This document shows positions 1 through 58,905 of a DNA stretch of 64,000 nucleotides, piece after piece (positions within the stretch are counted from its first letter, which is position 1; every line of letters starts with the position of its first letter). The stretch is taken from contig NC_085857.1 of assembly GCF_034702125.1 (NCBI RefSeq), forward strand, positions 56,921,347-56,985,346, written 5' to 3'. The notes under the pieces were generated by a model that saw only the letters and a list, made by a program, of their open reading frames with translations, was not told where the DNA came from and did not search any database. Made by a program: the position numbers and the translations under genes. The DNA comes from Engraulis encrasicolus. Lineage: Eukaryota > Chordata > Actinopteri > Clupeiformes > Engraulidae.

Positions 1-252
1 CCAAGACACAACACCTTGCTCTCTGCTACCTGATAAAGCTGAGGCTGCTGAATGACTAACTTGTAAATGACCGCTGCTGAGACACTGGGCCACACTTGGA
101 GCCTCACTGCTCTCCACAGCCTGCTCTCTTCTGCCACCTGATGGCCAATGGCAGGAGTGCAGCAAGCAATGATTCCCATACTGTCACTGGAAACACATTC
201 ACTGGATCCACCTTCAGCCCTCTTCAAGTGTGGGGTCCCTGTGATCAAAATG

Positions 253-1537
<1,285 letters not shown>

Positions 1538-2433
1538 GGTCATTCCACGCCAAATCAACAAGAGCCCGCACACTTAGGTCTCAAAAAATTCTGAAAATAT
1601 TACTGAGTGTACCCATGGTACTTAAGAGAAACACTGTTACTTTATTTGAATGTAAGATGTATACTCTCCATGTTACAGCCAATTTCACTGGGGGAGGGGG
1701 GCGCCCATTTTGTTCACACTCTTTTTTTGTCAAAGTTCACAAGCCCGTAGCTCAAGAACTAAACCTAGTAGGAAGCTCAAATTTGGCATGCTGGTACATA
1801 GATAGGAATAGTTTGTTGCAAAACTGTCAGTTTTGGTCTGTATGATCCTGCATCGTCATGGCATTCCCTCAAAGATGATACAAATTGTACTGGAGTTTTT
1901 GGCTGTGCTCTGTTTAGGCCTTCAGAAGACATATTTGTGCCCAACATAGCCTCATGATTTTTCCCCTTGTAGATACAAGTAGAAACACTCCCATAAAAAC
2001 CTATAAATAGAAAGGAAACCCCATCAGTGTTTGACCAGAAGACCTCACAAGTCTGACAAATCATTTTGGGTGTCATTTTCAGAGCACCAGAACACCTTGT
2101 GGGATTGTCCACAGATTTTTATTTTATATTTTTCTTCATTCTCCATGAAGTCTTCTTTTTAAAAATGCCAATGAGACTTGTCTTATGTGATGTTTTCTTT
2201 TGTAATTTTGTTATTGAGCTACGGGCTTGTGAACTTTGACAAAAAAAAGAGTGTGAACAAAATGGGCACCCCCCTCCCCCAGTAAAATTGGCTGTAACAT
2301 GGAGAGTATACATCTTACATTCAAATAAATTTACAGTGTTTCTCTTAAGTACCATGGGTACACTCAGTAATATTTTCAGAATTTTTTGAGACCTAAGTGC
2401 GCGGGCTCTTGTTGATTTGGCGTGGAATGACCC
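1538..2433. mobile_element. Foldback element, about 218-bp inverted arms
   Basis: Arms 1538-1757 and about 2214-2433 are near-perfect inverted copies starting GGGTCATTCCACGCC, around a 456-bp unique centre. No transposase is encoded. It lies just downstream of the NLR stop codon; TTTATT (AATAAA on the minus strand) occurs in it near 2119 and 1643, possible NLR polyadenylation signals. Confidence 0.8.
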
Positions 2434-2581
2434 ACAAGTCACTAACCTCTCAGTACATATATTTCGGCATTTGGAAGCTGAAGGGGGTTCCTGCTGATAA
2501 AGTTTGAGAACCACTGCTGTAGAGCTGTAGAGCATTCTAGAGTGTTCTGAGACACCACTCTAATGGCACCAATGATGATGT

Positions 2582-2702
<121 letters not shown>

Positions 2703-2737
2703 CATGAAAGGGGAGGAAGACGTGCGGCATGAGGAGG

Positions 2738-46885
<44,148 letters not shown>

Positions 46886-46927
46886 CTGCACCAAAACAGG
46901 ACAGATGCAGCACCATTTAATGTTTAT

Positions 46928-46982
46928 ACTAGACCAATATGTGTCTGATTGCCTCCTTTCTCTCCTGAGAGACTCATCTTAA
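46928..46982 (-). pseudogene. Relic tandem copy of the NLR start exon
   Basis: About 97 bp upstream of the start-exon acceptor there is a second acceptor (TACTGCAG) followed by ATG at 46977 and a peptide start MSLSGEKGGN, matching the usual fish NLR start even better than the exon used in the model. The frame stops after 17 codons and no good donor precedes the stop. The intronic acceptor region is duplicated with it. It is best read as a decayed tandem copy; use as an alternative first exon cannot be excluded. Confidence 0.5.
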
Positions 46983-47109
46983 CTGCAGTAACAGGACAGA
47001 ACAGGACAGATACACAGGTGCACTGTTTAACACTGATCATATACAGTATGAAATACTGTATATTGACCACTGTGATCACTTACAAATAAGAAAAGGTCAC
47101 ACCATGCAT

Positions 47110-48055
<946 letters not shown>

Positions 48056-48059
48056 CAAC

Positions 48060-48257
48060 CCCCCTATTTTTGGAAATTCAAAATGGCAGACCATGGAGAA
48101 GATCCCCCTTTTCATGTATGGAAAGTGCAATTTTTCCAGTCATAGTGAATATTTAGAATTTGATGGTGGTGGGAAGTATTCATGAAAAAGGTAACATTAG
48201 TGAATGGGCAGCATGAATTCTGGAAATAAACAACAAAAAATTTCACACAGTGTCCCT
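48060..48257. mobile_element. Partial copy of the 36.6-kb TTAA MITE
   Basis: Shares the AATGG(C)GGACCATGGAGAAG and GAATTTGATGGTGGTGG segments and the right end CACACAGTGTCCCTTTAA with the copy at 36604-36943. Confidence 0.75.
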
Positions 48258-48333
48258 TTAACTGTAGATGCACGGATTTCACTCAAAATAAAAGACAGAG
48301 TTTATGCGTAACTGTGACAACACCCACCCCCCT

Positions 48334-48336
<3 letters not shown>

Positions 48337-48381
<45 letters not shown>

Positions 48382-48409
48382 GCGCACACACACACACACA
48401 CACACACAA
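48337..48409. repeat. (AC)n microsatellite, interrupted
   Basis: AC runs broken by AGCG near 48380. Confidence 0.9.
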
Positions 48410-48539
48410 GCTCTTTTTTTAGCAGGGGGGTTAAACCTCAATTATTGAAAATAAATCACGTGCGGAGACCATTTTTAATATCTATTCCAATGGATATTGA
48501 TATATATTACGAGACAAACAACCATTAGGCTGCACCTAC

Positions 48540-48700
48540 CTTCATCTCCTTTTGCCATGTAATCCAACTGTGCTTGTCCATATCAGAGTGAACTTTGTAC
48601 TGGGCCGCTTTTCTGCATACGCAGCGTAGGGCAGAGGATCTGGTCGGATTTTCTTATTGACTTAGCTCCCCAGGCCGGACCAATGAGGATCACAGGATTT
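48540..48700 (-). promoter_or_regulatory. Candidate 5' UTR exon and promoter area of the NLR gene
   Basis: The start exon has an upstream acceptor, so a non-coding exon is expected. A consensus-like donor (GATGAAG followed by GTAGGT) lies at 48540 on the minus strand, after non-repetitive sequence with a few CpGs around 48600-48690. No TATA box was recognised. This is only a plausible position. Confidence 0.22.
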
Positions 48701-49269
48701 ACAGAGATGTGACATAGTCAAAGTTTAAACGTAGTGGAGAGGGGGGAAAAGAAGCAAAATGTCCAGGTTTACACACAGTGGAGAAGGGGGTGAATAAGCA
48801 AAAGTGCCAGTCCTGATTGGGAGGTTGTTAGGCCCAGTCAAGTCCGGATTGGCTTGCTAACATTCCGACCTCAGCTAGCTGCCATCAGAGTCATACAGAG
48901 GGGAGAGTTGCGCGATTGGAGGACCAGGAATTAAATTGCAGCCCCGCCTTTCAACGAGATAAGGTCGTGCCTAAAGCTGTATATGTAATATGTAAACTAT
49001 TAACTGTCTCGGTGGTGATAATCACAACAGTGTTACCATCTGTGATGTTTATCTGAAGTTATTACTACGAACAGCAAGTCTTGTCATATTCCCTGCATTG
49101 CATCGCATTGCATTTGCTGTGTGCTACGCCCACTACTAGGCACTAACATTCGCAATGCTGAGCAGTACTAAGAAGCTAAAACAACTAATTTTGCTAAAGA
49201 GGAAGTCGGCCCTAGAACACAGCGGAGATTGCCTGACTCTGTTCTCTGTATGGCTCTGGCTGCCATCTA

Positions 49270-50400
49270 TACGAGCAGAAGTCACAGTACATGTTGACAA
49301 GCATGTTTCTTTTGGTGAAATTCAGCTTCCTGCATTGATAGCATTCATATAGTAGCCTCGCGAGCCATCCTACGTACTTCCGCCAAAGGATAGGCTCAAC
49401 TACTGTAGTCTGGCCGTGCTTCTCTGTGGAGTGCTTGCAGCAGTAGAATTTTGATTGCAACGCCCCCCCAGAAAACAGCCAATAATCGAATACGCCCCCC
49501 ACGTGGGGACGAAAGGGGGAGAACGCTCGTGACAATGACGTACACATCTGCGCCAGAGCCATTGGTCTGCGCTATGTTGTTGTTGAGTAACTGCCAGCGA
49601 TTGGGTGAGAGGTGTCCAATAATTTCAAACTATAACTGAGTGCAAACTTCCTGCTTTCTACAATCGCTTCAGAGCAAACAAATGCCAGACCATAAATACG
49701 AAATGAAATGGTAGTATTATGGGATGGTCAGGACCAGGCTATTCATATAGCCCCAAATGGTCCCTATACCATACTTGACATTAATGGGATACATTTCTTT
49801 GTATAACTCACGTGGTTACAACCATGCTTGACACCATCTAAAGCAACCTCTCAGTGCATTTCTAGTAGGGATGTAAACAATTTGTTGATTAAACGACTTT
49901 AATCAATTAATGCGTTAATCGATTAAAAAAACATTCATCACAATTGATCGGCAATTCAACTGATGAGACCCAGCTGAAATGGGCACGTGAAGAGTGTGTG
50001 TGAAGAGGGATGTGAATTGTTGGAATATTTAAATCACCTTTGCATTAAAGAACTTAAATAGAACTCATTTAAATGTAGCATTTAAATTTTTAGATTTAGT
50101 TGGTTTTTTTTCGAGAAAAAGCGCAAAGTAGAGCAAAAAGCTGTACAGGGGTCTGGGTGAGCTCGGAGAAAGTGTGGGCGGGATAAAAGGTTGTCTATTG
50201 AGGCAGTCGGCTCCTATGCAAAATAGGGAGGCAGAGCACTCGGAGGGTCACAGGCAGCCTCAAAATGAATGGCAGTGAACGAGAAGCCAGCGTATTGAAG
50301 GATAAAACTCGCTGTTTTGAACTTGAATTCAGGAGGCAGGCTGTGAACTTTAAAGGAAGTTTCCCCGGACGATTACAAATTCAAAACATAAACCTAACTA
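49270..50400. repeat. Second copy of the 40-kb dispersed repeat family, rearranged
   Basis: Blocks shared with 40.1-40.8 kb: GCATGTTTCTTTTGGTGAAA (49302), GTTGTTGAGTAACTG with GCGATTGGGTGAGAG (49577) and ATGGTCAGGACCAGGCT (49724). AAATGAATGGCAGTGAACGA (50264) is also shared. No gene was recognised here. An imperfect ATTAATGCGTTAATCGATT block is near 49890. Confidence 0.6.
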
Positions 50401-50480
50401 CCTCACTAATTCCTTTCAAATAGCAGATTTTCAAAACAATATTCAAGTGTCAGTCACAAAATTAAGGCTGAGCTGAGTGT

Positions 50481-50579
50481 NNNNNNNNNNNNNNNNNNNN
50501 NNNNNNNNNNNNNNNNNNNNNNNNNNNNNNNNNNNNNNNNNNNNNNNNNNNNNNNNNNNNNNNNNNNNNNNNNNNNNNN
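50481..50579. other. Assembly gap (99 N)
   Basis: A run of N. The flanking sequence on the right is a repetitive AAGTGCACTT-rich MITE, a plausible cause of the gap. Confidence 0.99.
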
Positions 50580-50950
50580 GGCGCACTATAGAAAATCACA
50601 CTTCGAAGTCACTTGGGTGAAGTATAATCAAAGTGCACTTAAAAAAAGTGCAATTGCAATATGTTATTAAAAAATACACTTTTAGTAAGTTCACTATTAG
50701 AACACTATTAGTATATTCCTCTAAATACACTTTAGCCAAACATCTTCTAAGTGCACTTTATGTATGGTTCGCAAAGTGTACTTTCTTTGAGAGCAACTTA
50801 ATTACATCTAATTTTAAGTACACTTTAAATAAGCATATTGTAAACATACTTTTTCTTAGCACAAAAAGTGTGAGTGCGCTTTTAACATGCTAAGTACACT
50901 TCAGTCGTGCTTTTATTGTACTAAATTGAACCACTTTTTCACCTGGGTGA
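50580..50950. mobile_element. MITE with repeated AAGTGCACTT motifs, left side lost in the gap
   Basis: CACTTGGGTGAAG near the left and CTTTTTCACCTGGGTG at the right are consistent with mirrored ends; the interior repeats AGTGCACTTT and AAGTACACTT many times. Confidence 0.55.
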
Positions 50951-51659
50951 GTGTGGACTTTCCAGCAGGACAGTGATTGCACTGCACTGATCAAAATCAA
51001 CAATCACTTAATGCAAAAGAACAAGTACAATGTCTTGAAATGACTCATACCAACCTTGAGGTATCACCATCATTGAAAAAGAATAAATGTATTTGAACCA
51101 GGATGTCTTTAGAAGACAGACGAATGACCTGACTGAATTAGAGGGGTTCTGGATAGAATAATTGGCAACTATTCAGAAGCACCAGACAGTTGGAACTTGT
51201 CTTCTTGTACAGCAAGTATCCACAGGCAATACCTCATATTAATGGAATACCTTCTTTGGGGTGCCCATATTTATGCACTCACCTATTTTTGTTTAAATCC
51301 ACATAAAATTGGTTCTGTGACACCTATGAAAATTCCTCCACTGCTGAAATGTTTCTCTTTCCCTATAGTTTAACATATGTTAAAACGAAGTTGCTACTTT
51401 AAAAGCTCAACGAGAAATAAACCGATGTAATGATTTTCCAAAAGGGCGCCCAAACTTTCTCATGGCACTGTAGCATTACTAGACAGAAGTTAGTTAGCGA
51501 CTTGAATTTAGTAAATGATGATTAAGATGTGGGGATGAAAGAAAGTGTATACCTGTTAAAAAAAACTTGTCTTGCTTTTACTCTATATCGTCTACCAGAA
51601 GGGAGCAGTTCATACTCGGAGTGCAAAAAGTGTGTGGGGTCTTTGTCTAAGCACAGATT

Positions 51660-52345
51660 CCTCATATATTACATGTGGGGTGGGGTACTTCCCTTACCCC
51701 CACCACTTTTAACACAGAGTGGGTCAGTCTGTTGATTTGTGACTTGACTTTAACTCTTAGATTCCCAAACCAAACAGTGATTGCATATCTTAGTACACTC
51801 TCTACAACAGTGCGATAAAAAATAAGCATTACCCCTTTTTGCGCACCAAACACCCTGAGTCTACGTAAGAAATGGAGCCGCTGCTGCACACATTATTTAC
51901 ATGAGCATTCCAAGACAGTTTGTTGTCAAAGTACACACCCAGGTATTTACATGTCTCAACCTGAGCAATGTTGGTGTTGGTTGGGGGATTTTTTGGCGTT
52001 TACATCGAGGTTATTGTCGCAGATAGGAGGCGCTCGTGTTTTCAAACGGCGCCCCCATTTACTAACCAAACAATTACCCTGTGACATTATGGTCCTCATT
52101 CCACTGAACAAACCGGTTAGCCTCTTGTAAACAGAGGTATCACCCTCACCATCTAACAGACACAAGACAATAAATACATGAAACCGTGGTGTGACTGCTG
52201 ATGCAGTCATTTGTGTATGCTGTGAACAAGGGAGGTGGACTCAAACATCCTTGTGGAACTTCCGTACTTGTTTTAAACTGAGATGTTGTCTGGTTCACTC
52301 TGACCTGTTGTGTCCTGTTTGTTAAAAATGAGTGGTACCACATGA
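51660..52345 (-). pseudogene. Degenerate LINE reverse transcriptase fragments
   Basis: Three minus-strand pieces in broken frames: WYHSFLTNRTQQVRVNQTTS with VPQGCLSPPPLFTAYTND (RT motif B-like) near 52150-52340, a middle piece with NNLDVNAKKSPN near 51960-52070, and QQRLHFLRRLRVFG with FYRTVVESVLRYAITVWFGN near 51690-51890. The order on the minus strand is that of an L2/CR1/Rex1-type RT. Stops and frameshifts make it a relic. Confidence 0.7.
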
Positions 52346-52749
52346 TGATGTAAGGGTTAACATATGTTTGAGTTTACTTAGAAGGAACTTGCACAGTGTT
52401 AACAGCAGAGCTGAAATCGAAAAACAGTTATCTAGCATAAGGGGTTGTCAAGATGTTGCAGAATTGAGTGCGATATGGAAAGAATTGCATCGTCAGTGAC
52501 CCTGTTGTTGTCCCTATAGGCATACTGAGATGAGTCAAGCTGACCTTGTAAGTTGGATTTCAATTTCCCCACCATCAACTTCTCTAAGCACTTGACTACG
52601 ACGGAAGTCAATAGTCAAGTCTATAGTCCTTGTTCTCTTGAGGGACAGCCTCTTTGGGGAGAGGAATGATGGTTGCCCTTTTCCACAGAGATGGAACGGT
52701 GTGGGAGTCCACAGACCTTTGATAGACAGGGGCCCATCAAGTCAAACCC

Positions 52750-54222
52750 TGTGTCTCATATCACACACTTGTGCACTTCAGGCACTATGTTTCAGTGCGT
52801 ATAGGGCGCTCACGTTGAAATTTTCGGTTAATTCAGTGCACTGAAAGTACCTGTAAGATGCCCCAACAACAGCCAACAGTGCAGTGCTTGAACGATGGAC
52901 TAAACGGCTGCCATGTTGATATTGAAACGTGCCGTCCAATTCAGTAGAACAGTTTGGTCAACAGTCTGCTAATTCTGTGAGTAATGTTGCTGAGACACCA
53001 ACCTTTTCATGCCAAGCCAAGTATTATATGTGAGATAGTTGCCATTTAGGGTGAAGGAAATGTACTGTAAATACAAGCACCAGACGCTGTGCAATGTAAA
53101 CAGTAGCCAACAGATGTTCTGTTGAGCTAATGCTATGCTCATAGGTCACTTCTAGTGAGGACAAAGTGCATAGTCCTCAAACCTTTCCACAACATGCAGA
53201 CCCCAGTGCACTGTGAGCGGGTGGTTGACGTTTAAGGGCGTAACGCAAAAAAAAAAAAAGTTTTTCAAATTCCTGAAAAAAATGATGGATAAAAATTGGA
53301 AAAAATAGAAAAAATAAAGCACTTAGTGGTCTATGGAATGTTACCTTATTTTTGCCATTTTTGGGAAAATGTGTCCTGCATCAACACATTGCATAGGCAT
53401 GTCACACCGCAGGAAAATGGGGTCACACCACAGGGAATTCACTGCATTATGGCCATTTTAATCCTTTTGTATACATGACTGACATCTGAGCTCACGCTAA
53501 CTTGATAATGATATTGTGTTTAATCTTAATATGTGTTTTCATTTATAAAAAACGTTTTTTCCTTCTATAAGAGCAGTCACACCACAGGACACCATAAAAT
53601 GAACCTAAGCATTGCGTGACAGAAAGATTGCAATATAAAGACATATTAAGAGGTTAAGAGTCACCTTAAACTTCCACAGCACTCTCCAATAACTGAGGTA
53701 CTGACTGGTTAGGAGCCAGTCTTTAAGACCCTTTTAGTTGGCCTTGCAGCTGCCCATTCACAAACATTGACATACATGTCACCCCACAGGACGCAATTTG
53801 TGTTACGAAATTGAACTTGTAGTTAATATTACTGTCTTGAGCTTTTTCACATTCACATATCTTAATATAAAGTTAATATTTATGCAATCATGCCAAATGC
53901 TTCATACATTATTCAAAATGTTGTTGGTTAATTTATATATATATTATATTCCAGGTTTCATTAATGTTACAGTCACACCGCAGGATATTTGACATATAAA
54001 CCTTTACATAAATCTTAACAAAAATGTTTCTTCTCATCTAAGACTAGTATGAAACATAATGTATCACATCTTCTTTCATTGACATTTGTTTTTTAAAAGA
54101 AAAACAACAGTTCTGTAGGTTTTTAACCAATGTTACGAAAAAAAGGTGTCCCGTCTCCCACCCGAGCACTATATGCACTAATTTGTCAGTGCACTGACAC
54201 AAGTGCACAATATGAGACACAG
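52750..54222. mobile_element. 1.5-kb inverted-terminus element
   Basis: TGTGTCTCATATCACACACTTGTGCACTT at the left (described by its halves CTGTGTCTCATAT and CACTTGTGCACTT) is mirrored at the right by AAGTGCACAATATGAGACACAG. The interior has no convincing ORF but carries spaced GTCACACCRCAGGA words. Confidence 0.65.
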
Positions 54223-55236
54223 ACAAAGAGTCAAGAAGAGACACACAGAGAACGCCACGTTCCATTCACCAGCCGGATAGGAAGTTAACTCAAGGACAGA
54301 ATTACAGGCTTGAGGTCAAACACCAGAACACACGACATAAACGACACACAAATTCACTGTGGTGACACTCATAACCCAGCCAAGACACAGTTTAGGTGTA
54401 ATTGTAGTTAATTGTGGATGCAGGGGTATCACCCATAAGGTAGAGCTTTAGGTGGTGGGCCCAGTCTCATATCTTGTCAGTTTGTTGGTGTTACAGTTTT
54501 TCTCGATTGCTTACACACTTCACACACAATTCTCTGAACATCTCACCCATTTCCCAACTCCCCTAACCAATGTCACTGAACACTAAACACAATTCCTTCT
54601 TTACATTCATATTTCAGTTTTAAAACACACTCTTTTCAAACCACTACAAACAATTATCTGGATTACACACAATTTTCATGAAGTTAATTCCTGGTTGTCA
54701 CATTGAACACACTGTTTTTCAAAATACTAAAATCAACTGCCATACTATGTTCACTTCCTCATCACATGGGCAGACTCTCTTCATACTGGTTTACAATCTG
54801 AAATCATCACCCCATAAGGACACACATTGCATGTGATATTGATGAAAACACGAGTGGATGCAGTGAGAAAACACATTTGTTTAGTTTTTGAACTCCAAAA
54901 TATGTTATACAGGACATCACTTTCATGTGGTTATCCAATATTTTACAATACATTAGTGCATTTTTTTAAATGTTTTTTAAATGTTAAAAAATATGTAAAA
55001 TATACACACATATATGTACTGCAAGTCTAAAAACAATATTTCAGTATTTTACTACAGAAAAATACCCTCTTTAGTAAGTAGAACACTGAAGAAAATAAGT
55101 TTCTACTGTGTGTCAAGTTGAGTATAGAGTTTTACCTTGTGCATATTACAGTTTTTCTCGATTGGTTTGGCTAATTTCTTGAAACTGAGATGACATTCCT
55201 ATAACCATTGGGTCATTTGGCCAAACATTTTTACTA

Positions 55237-56053
55237 GTGGAGGGCCATTATCGGCGTTAACGTGCTGCGATAATGTGAGACTCTTATCGCGCGACAAAGA
55301 AAATATCGTACGTTAATCTATTCTCAAAATATGGATTTGGGGTTTGGGTATGCCCGTCACCATAGTGTATAATTGACAGACGCTTTCAGACTGCGCTCCA
55401 GTCATTTCTCCTCCCACCTGTTGCTTCAGCAGACCTACTAAATATGAAGTGTTTGCATGCTGAAAACATTAATCCCTCTGCTGTGGTAGGTGTTGTTTGA
55501 GTGCTTTTTCACAAGTGGTAGACTAAAGAGACGTTATTGTTTTGGTGAAGCATAGAGAGACATTATTGTGAGTACCAGCCCGACTGCATTTCCTCACGCA
55601 TTGCATGGAACACATTAAACAATTTCCAGAAATCTTGCCTGTGCCATAATTGCAAAACATTCTGTGTGTGATATGCATTTTGAAGATTGTCAAACTGAAA
55701 CTGTCAATATCTACTCTCGCTGAATGTTTGTGTTGCAATCGCGCACATTTGCGACTCAGTGAGATATGCTCATGTCAAACGGTTATAATCCTCGCGGTTG
55801 TCGCGCTTGATTTATTTTTTTTGCCAACTGAATTCATTTCGAGTTGTAACTCCTCTGGCGTTCTAACTCTGAGAACTGTCAGGTTTAGGCCAAATCGCCG
55901 TGTGCCAGTGCTGTAGGTTCTAGATAGGCAGTAGCCTGCCCTGCAACTCTGCTGAGGGCTTGGGTGCCTACTACGCGCAGAGCTCCTCCCTCTCTTAAAG
56001 GAGCCGCTGCTCTTTTTACTAGTCAGTGGCAGAAGAGGAAATACATTTGCTTT

Positions 56054-56125
<72 letters not shown>

Positions 56126-56546
56126 AGAAATACTGCATTGAATTGCTGAGGTAATTTTGCCTAAATGTTTGATAGATTTATCTGTATTTGCCTCTACAAC
56201 TTATAGAACGCTGTATATGTAAATGTATATGTATAACTGTAAATGCTTCCTAACATATTGGACACACTTAACACATATTGCAGTGATTTGTTTTCATCAC
56301 CAAGTATCAACATAACCATTTTTTGAAGATGAGATGCATTTTGGAAAAAAAGATGAGCTCTGGTCTAATGCGCCATCTGTCTTAAGAAACCCCAAGGTTT
56401 TTTTCGGCATTATTAAGCTAGCGTGCCTATTCTGAATGAGCCATTTTGATATAGATTAATCTAGATTAATCTAGATTAATCTAGATGTATTTCATAATTA
56501 CAGTGAGATTAATCTAGATTAAAAAAAATAATCTACGCCCACCCCT
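55237..56546. mobile_element. Insertion of 1.3 kb inside family A element
   Basis: Boundaries come from comparison with the uninterrupted copy (43 kb). Ends CTAGTGGAGGGCC and a mirror of TAGGGGTGGGCGTAG suggest diverged inverted termini. It holds a (CT)n tract (56059-56120) and GATTAATCTA tandem units near 56455. Confidence 0.6.
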
Positions 56547-57005
56547 AATTCTTACACTTCTACACAACAGTTCAGATAACTAGCAAAATGTCATATACCT
56601 CCCAAAACAGTTCATTCTTGCATCAGCACTAAACCTTCTCCCACATAAATAGTGAGTACCATAAAAATGCCATATATCCTTCTCAATTTCTTTGGCTCAT
56701 TTGCATTCATTAAGTCATTCTGTCAAAATAAACTGGATGGTTCAGTATAACAACATGGATCCTCATCAACAGTTTACCCGTGTGTCGAAACTAAATTCCT
56801 TTCAAAGAATGCCGTTTGAAACAAATGTCAAGATATTAGCCAAATAACAGAGGAAAATGTAGTATACACCAGTGCTTGACACTAACTTTTTTGGTCACCG
56901 GCCATTATGGCTAGTGGTTTCCCTGACTCACTAGCCATTCGGCTTCCTCACTAGCCATTATTTTCTTAATAATTAGCCTGATATGATTGATATGATGTTA
57001 GACCC

Positions 57006-57050
57006 TATATAATATAATATAATATAATATAATATAATATAATATAATAT
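57006..57050. repeat. (ATAAT)n short tandem repeat
   Basis: Pentanucleotide TAATA units, about nine copies. Confidence 0.9.
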
Positions 57051-57159
57051 GTAGTAATATTTTACTCGGATGAGCAGACAGGAAATTACAGAACTGATCT
57101 GATGTCTGGTGTTATTATATCCCCGAAACGCGGAGCGTCGGGGATGTAATGGTTTTGCG

Positions 57160-57268
57160 TGCGCCGCCGCCGCGTCCGCCGCGTCCGCCGCCGCGTCCGC
57201 CGCCGCGTCCGCCGCCGCGTCCGCCGCCGCGTCCGCCGCCGCGTCCGCCGCCGCGTCCGCCGCCGCGT
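57160..57268. repeat. 12-bp GC-rich minisatellite
   Basis: Units of GCCGCCGCGTCC repeated about eight to nine times. It reads as PPPR on the plus strand and RGGG on the minus strand, which creates spurious ORFs. Confidence 0.9.
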
Positions 57269-57290
57269 AAGGTCTTTCGTGTTAACGCGA

Positions 57291-57870
57291 TAACTTTTGA
57301 ACGGATGTTTGGATTTGTCCCAGATTTTTTGGGTGTATGCTCTAGGGCAGGGTCATGAACTGATTCGAGTTTGGAGGTCAACACTTTCAAGATGGCTGAA
57401 TTCAAGATGGCCGAATTTTTGTTTGGTCCATAACTTCTGACCGGGTGGATGGATTTGTCCCAGATTTGGTGTGTGAATGCTCTAGGGTAGGTTCATGAAC
57501 TGCTTCGAGTTGGGAGGTCAACACTTTCAAGATGGCTGAATTCAAGATGGCCGAATTTTTGTTTGGTCCATAACTTCTGACCGGGTGGATGGATTTGTCC
57601 CAGATTTGGTGTGTGAATGCTCTAGGGTAGGTTCATGAACTGATTCGAGTTTGGAGGTCAACACTTTCAAGATGGCTGAATTCAAGATGGCCGAATTATT
57701 GTTTGGCCCATAACTACTGACCGGGTGGATGGATTTGTCCCAGATTTTGTGTGTGAATGCTCTAGGGTAGGTTCATGAACTGATTCGAGTTTGGAAGACA
57801 ACACTTTCAAAATGGCGGAATTTTCATTTGGCCCATAACTTCTGACTGGGAGGATTGATTTGCCCGGTAA
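57291..57870. repeat. 140-bp tandem array, four copies
   Basis: Copies start at 57291, 57431, 57571 and 57711, exactly 140 bp apart; the fourth is 15 bp shorter and a partial fifth follows. Each contains GGATTTGTCCCAGATTT, TCATGAACTG and TTCAAGATGGC(T/C)GAATT. Confidence 0.92.
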
Positions 57871-57873
57871 CAC

Positions 57874-58212
57874 CTTATTTTAATGGTTCGCCATTTCAGT
57901 GAATCTACCATATTAGGTACAGTGTAATAACCAATGTAACAATATTTAATACCATGTAATACTAGTGTAATACCAGTGTAACAATATGCAGTATCAGGTA
58001 CAGTGTAATAACGAGTGTAACAGTATGCAATACCATGTAATATAGTGTAATACCAGTGTAACAATATGCAATACCATGTAATACCACTTACGCATAAACA
58101 CATGATGTAAGTTTAAAAAATGGCGGCGTTACACTGGTATTAAATTGTATTAAATATTGTTACACTGGTTATTACACTGTACCTAATGTGGTATATCCAC
58201 TGAACCATTAAA
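57874..58212. mobile_element. MITE, about 340 bp
   Basis: Ends GGTAACACCTTATTTTAATG and the mirror of GGTAATACTGTTTTAATGG; subterminal AGGTACAGTGTAATAACCA on both sides. Inner GTGTAATACCAGTGTAACA units are repeated. Confidence 0.8.
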
Positions 58213-58679
58213 ACAGTATTACCATTTGCCCCATTTTGTGCTTCATTTTCACAATAGTCGTTTGGTTTTAAGCCTATGCACGTCATGTCACGTCTGTATG
58301 TATCATATACGTTTACAAAATGGTGGACGGGAGTGGTAGGAATGATGGGGGACTGGAAGCGTCGCGTTTCGGGGATATACCTTAAGCAGTCGAAGGCGAC
58401 TGCACAGGCTGTCTAGTTTGCTTTATATATTGATCAGAAACGACAAGCACAATGAACATGCTGTGTTGTGCAAGGGCACACGCATAAGTGCAAGGTCTGG
58501 AACTATGTGAAGAAGGCCATTTGTTTCTTTGAGGTGGAAGGAATTTTCATTCGTTTGTTCATTAATGTGCAAATACATGTATCCCACACAGGTCTGATGC
58601 ACGTTCGCCTGCCATGAAACATCACATCTTCTGGGATATTAATCATAAAAGTAACATATTATTTAGCCTTTAGCCTATA

Positions 58680-58905
58680 TCTTATTTAGCCTATCTCATG
58701 ACAACCTGCACCATTACGTTTGCATCAACTCCTGACAATTTTGGCGACAAAGCCACATATTTCATACTTTTTAACGATATGCAAAGTCTACCTCATAGCC
58801 TATCTCATGACAACCTGCACCATTACGTTTTGCATCAACTCCTGACAATTTTGGCAACAAAGCCACATATTTCATATTTTTTAACGATATGCAAAGTCTA
58901 CATGC
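58680..58905. repeat. Tandem duplication, about 110 bp
   Basis: CTATCTCATGACAACCTGCA to ACGATATGCAAAGTCTAC occurs twice in a row (58692 and 58799). Confidence 0.85.

Larger units (their letters stand above)
57115..58382. mobile_element. Element with TATATCCCCGAAACGC ends inside the hAT element
   Basis: TATATCCCCGAAACGCGGAG at the left is mirrored by GCGTTTCGGGGATATA at the right. It contains a 12-bp minisatellite, a 140-bp tandem array and a further MITE-like unit. Confidence 0.65.

Noticed and set aside
57115..57405. RGG-box-like GGGRGGGRG frame
   Set aside because: Created by the 12-bp minisatellite read on the minus strand.
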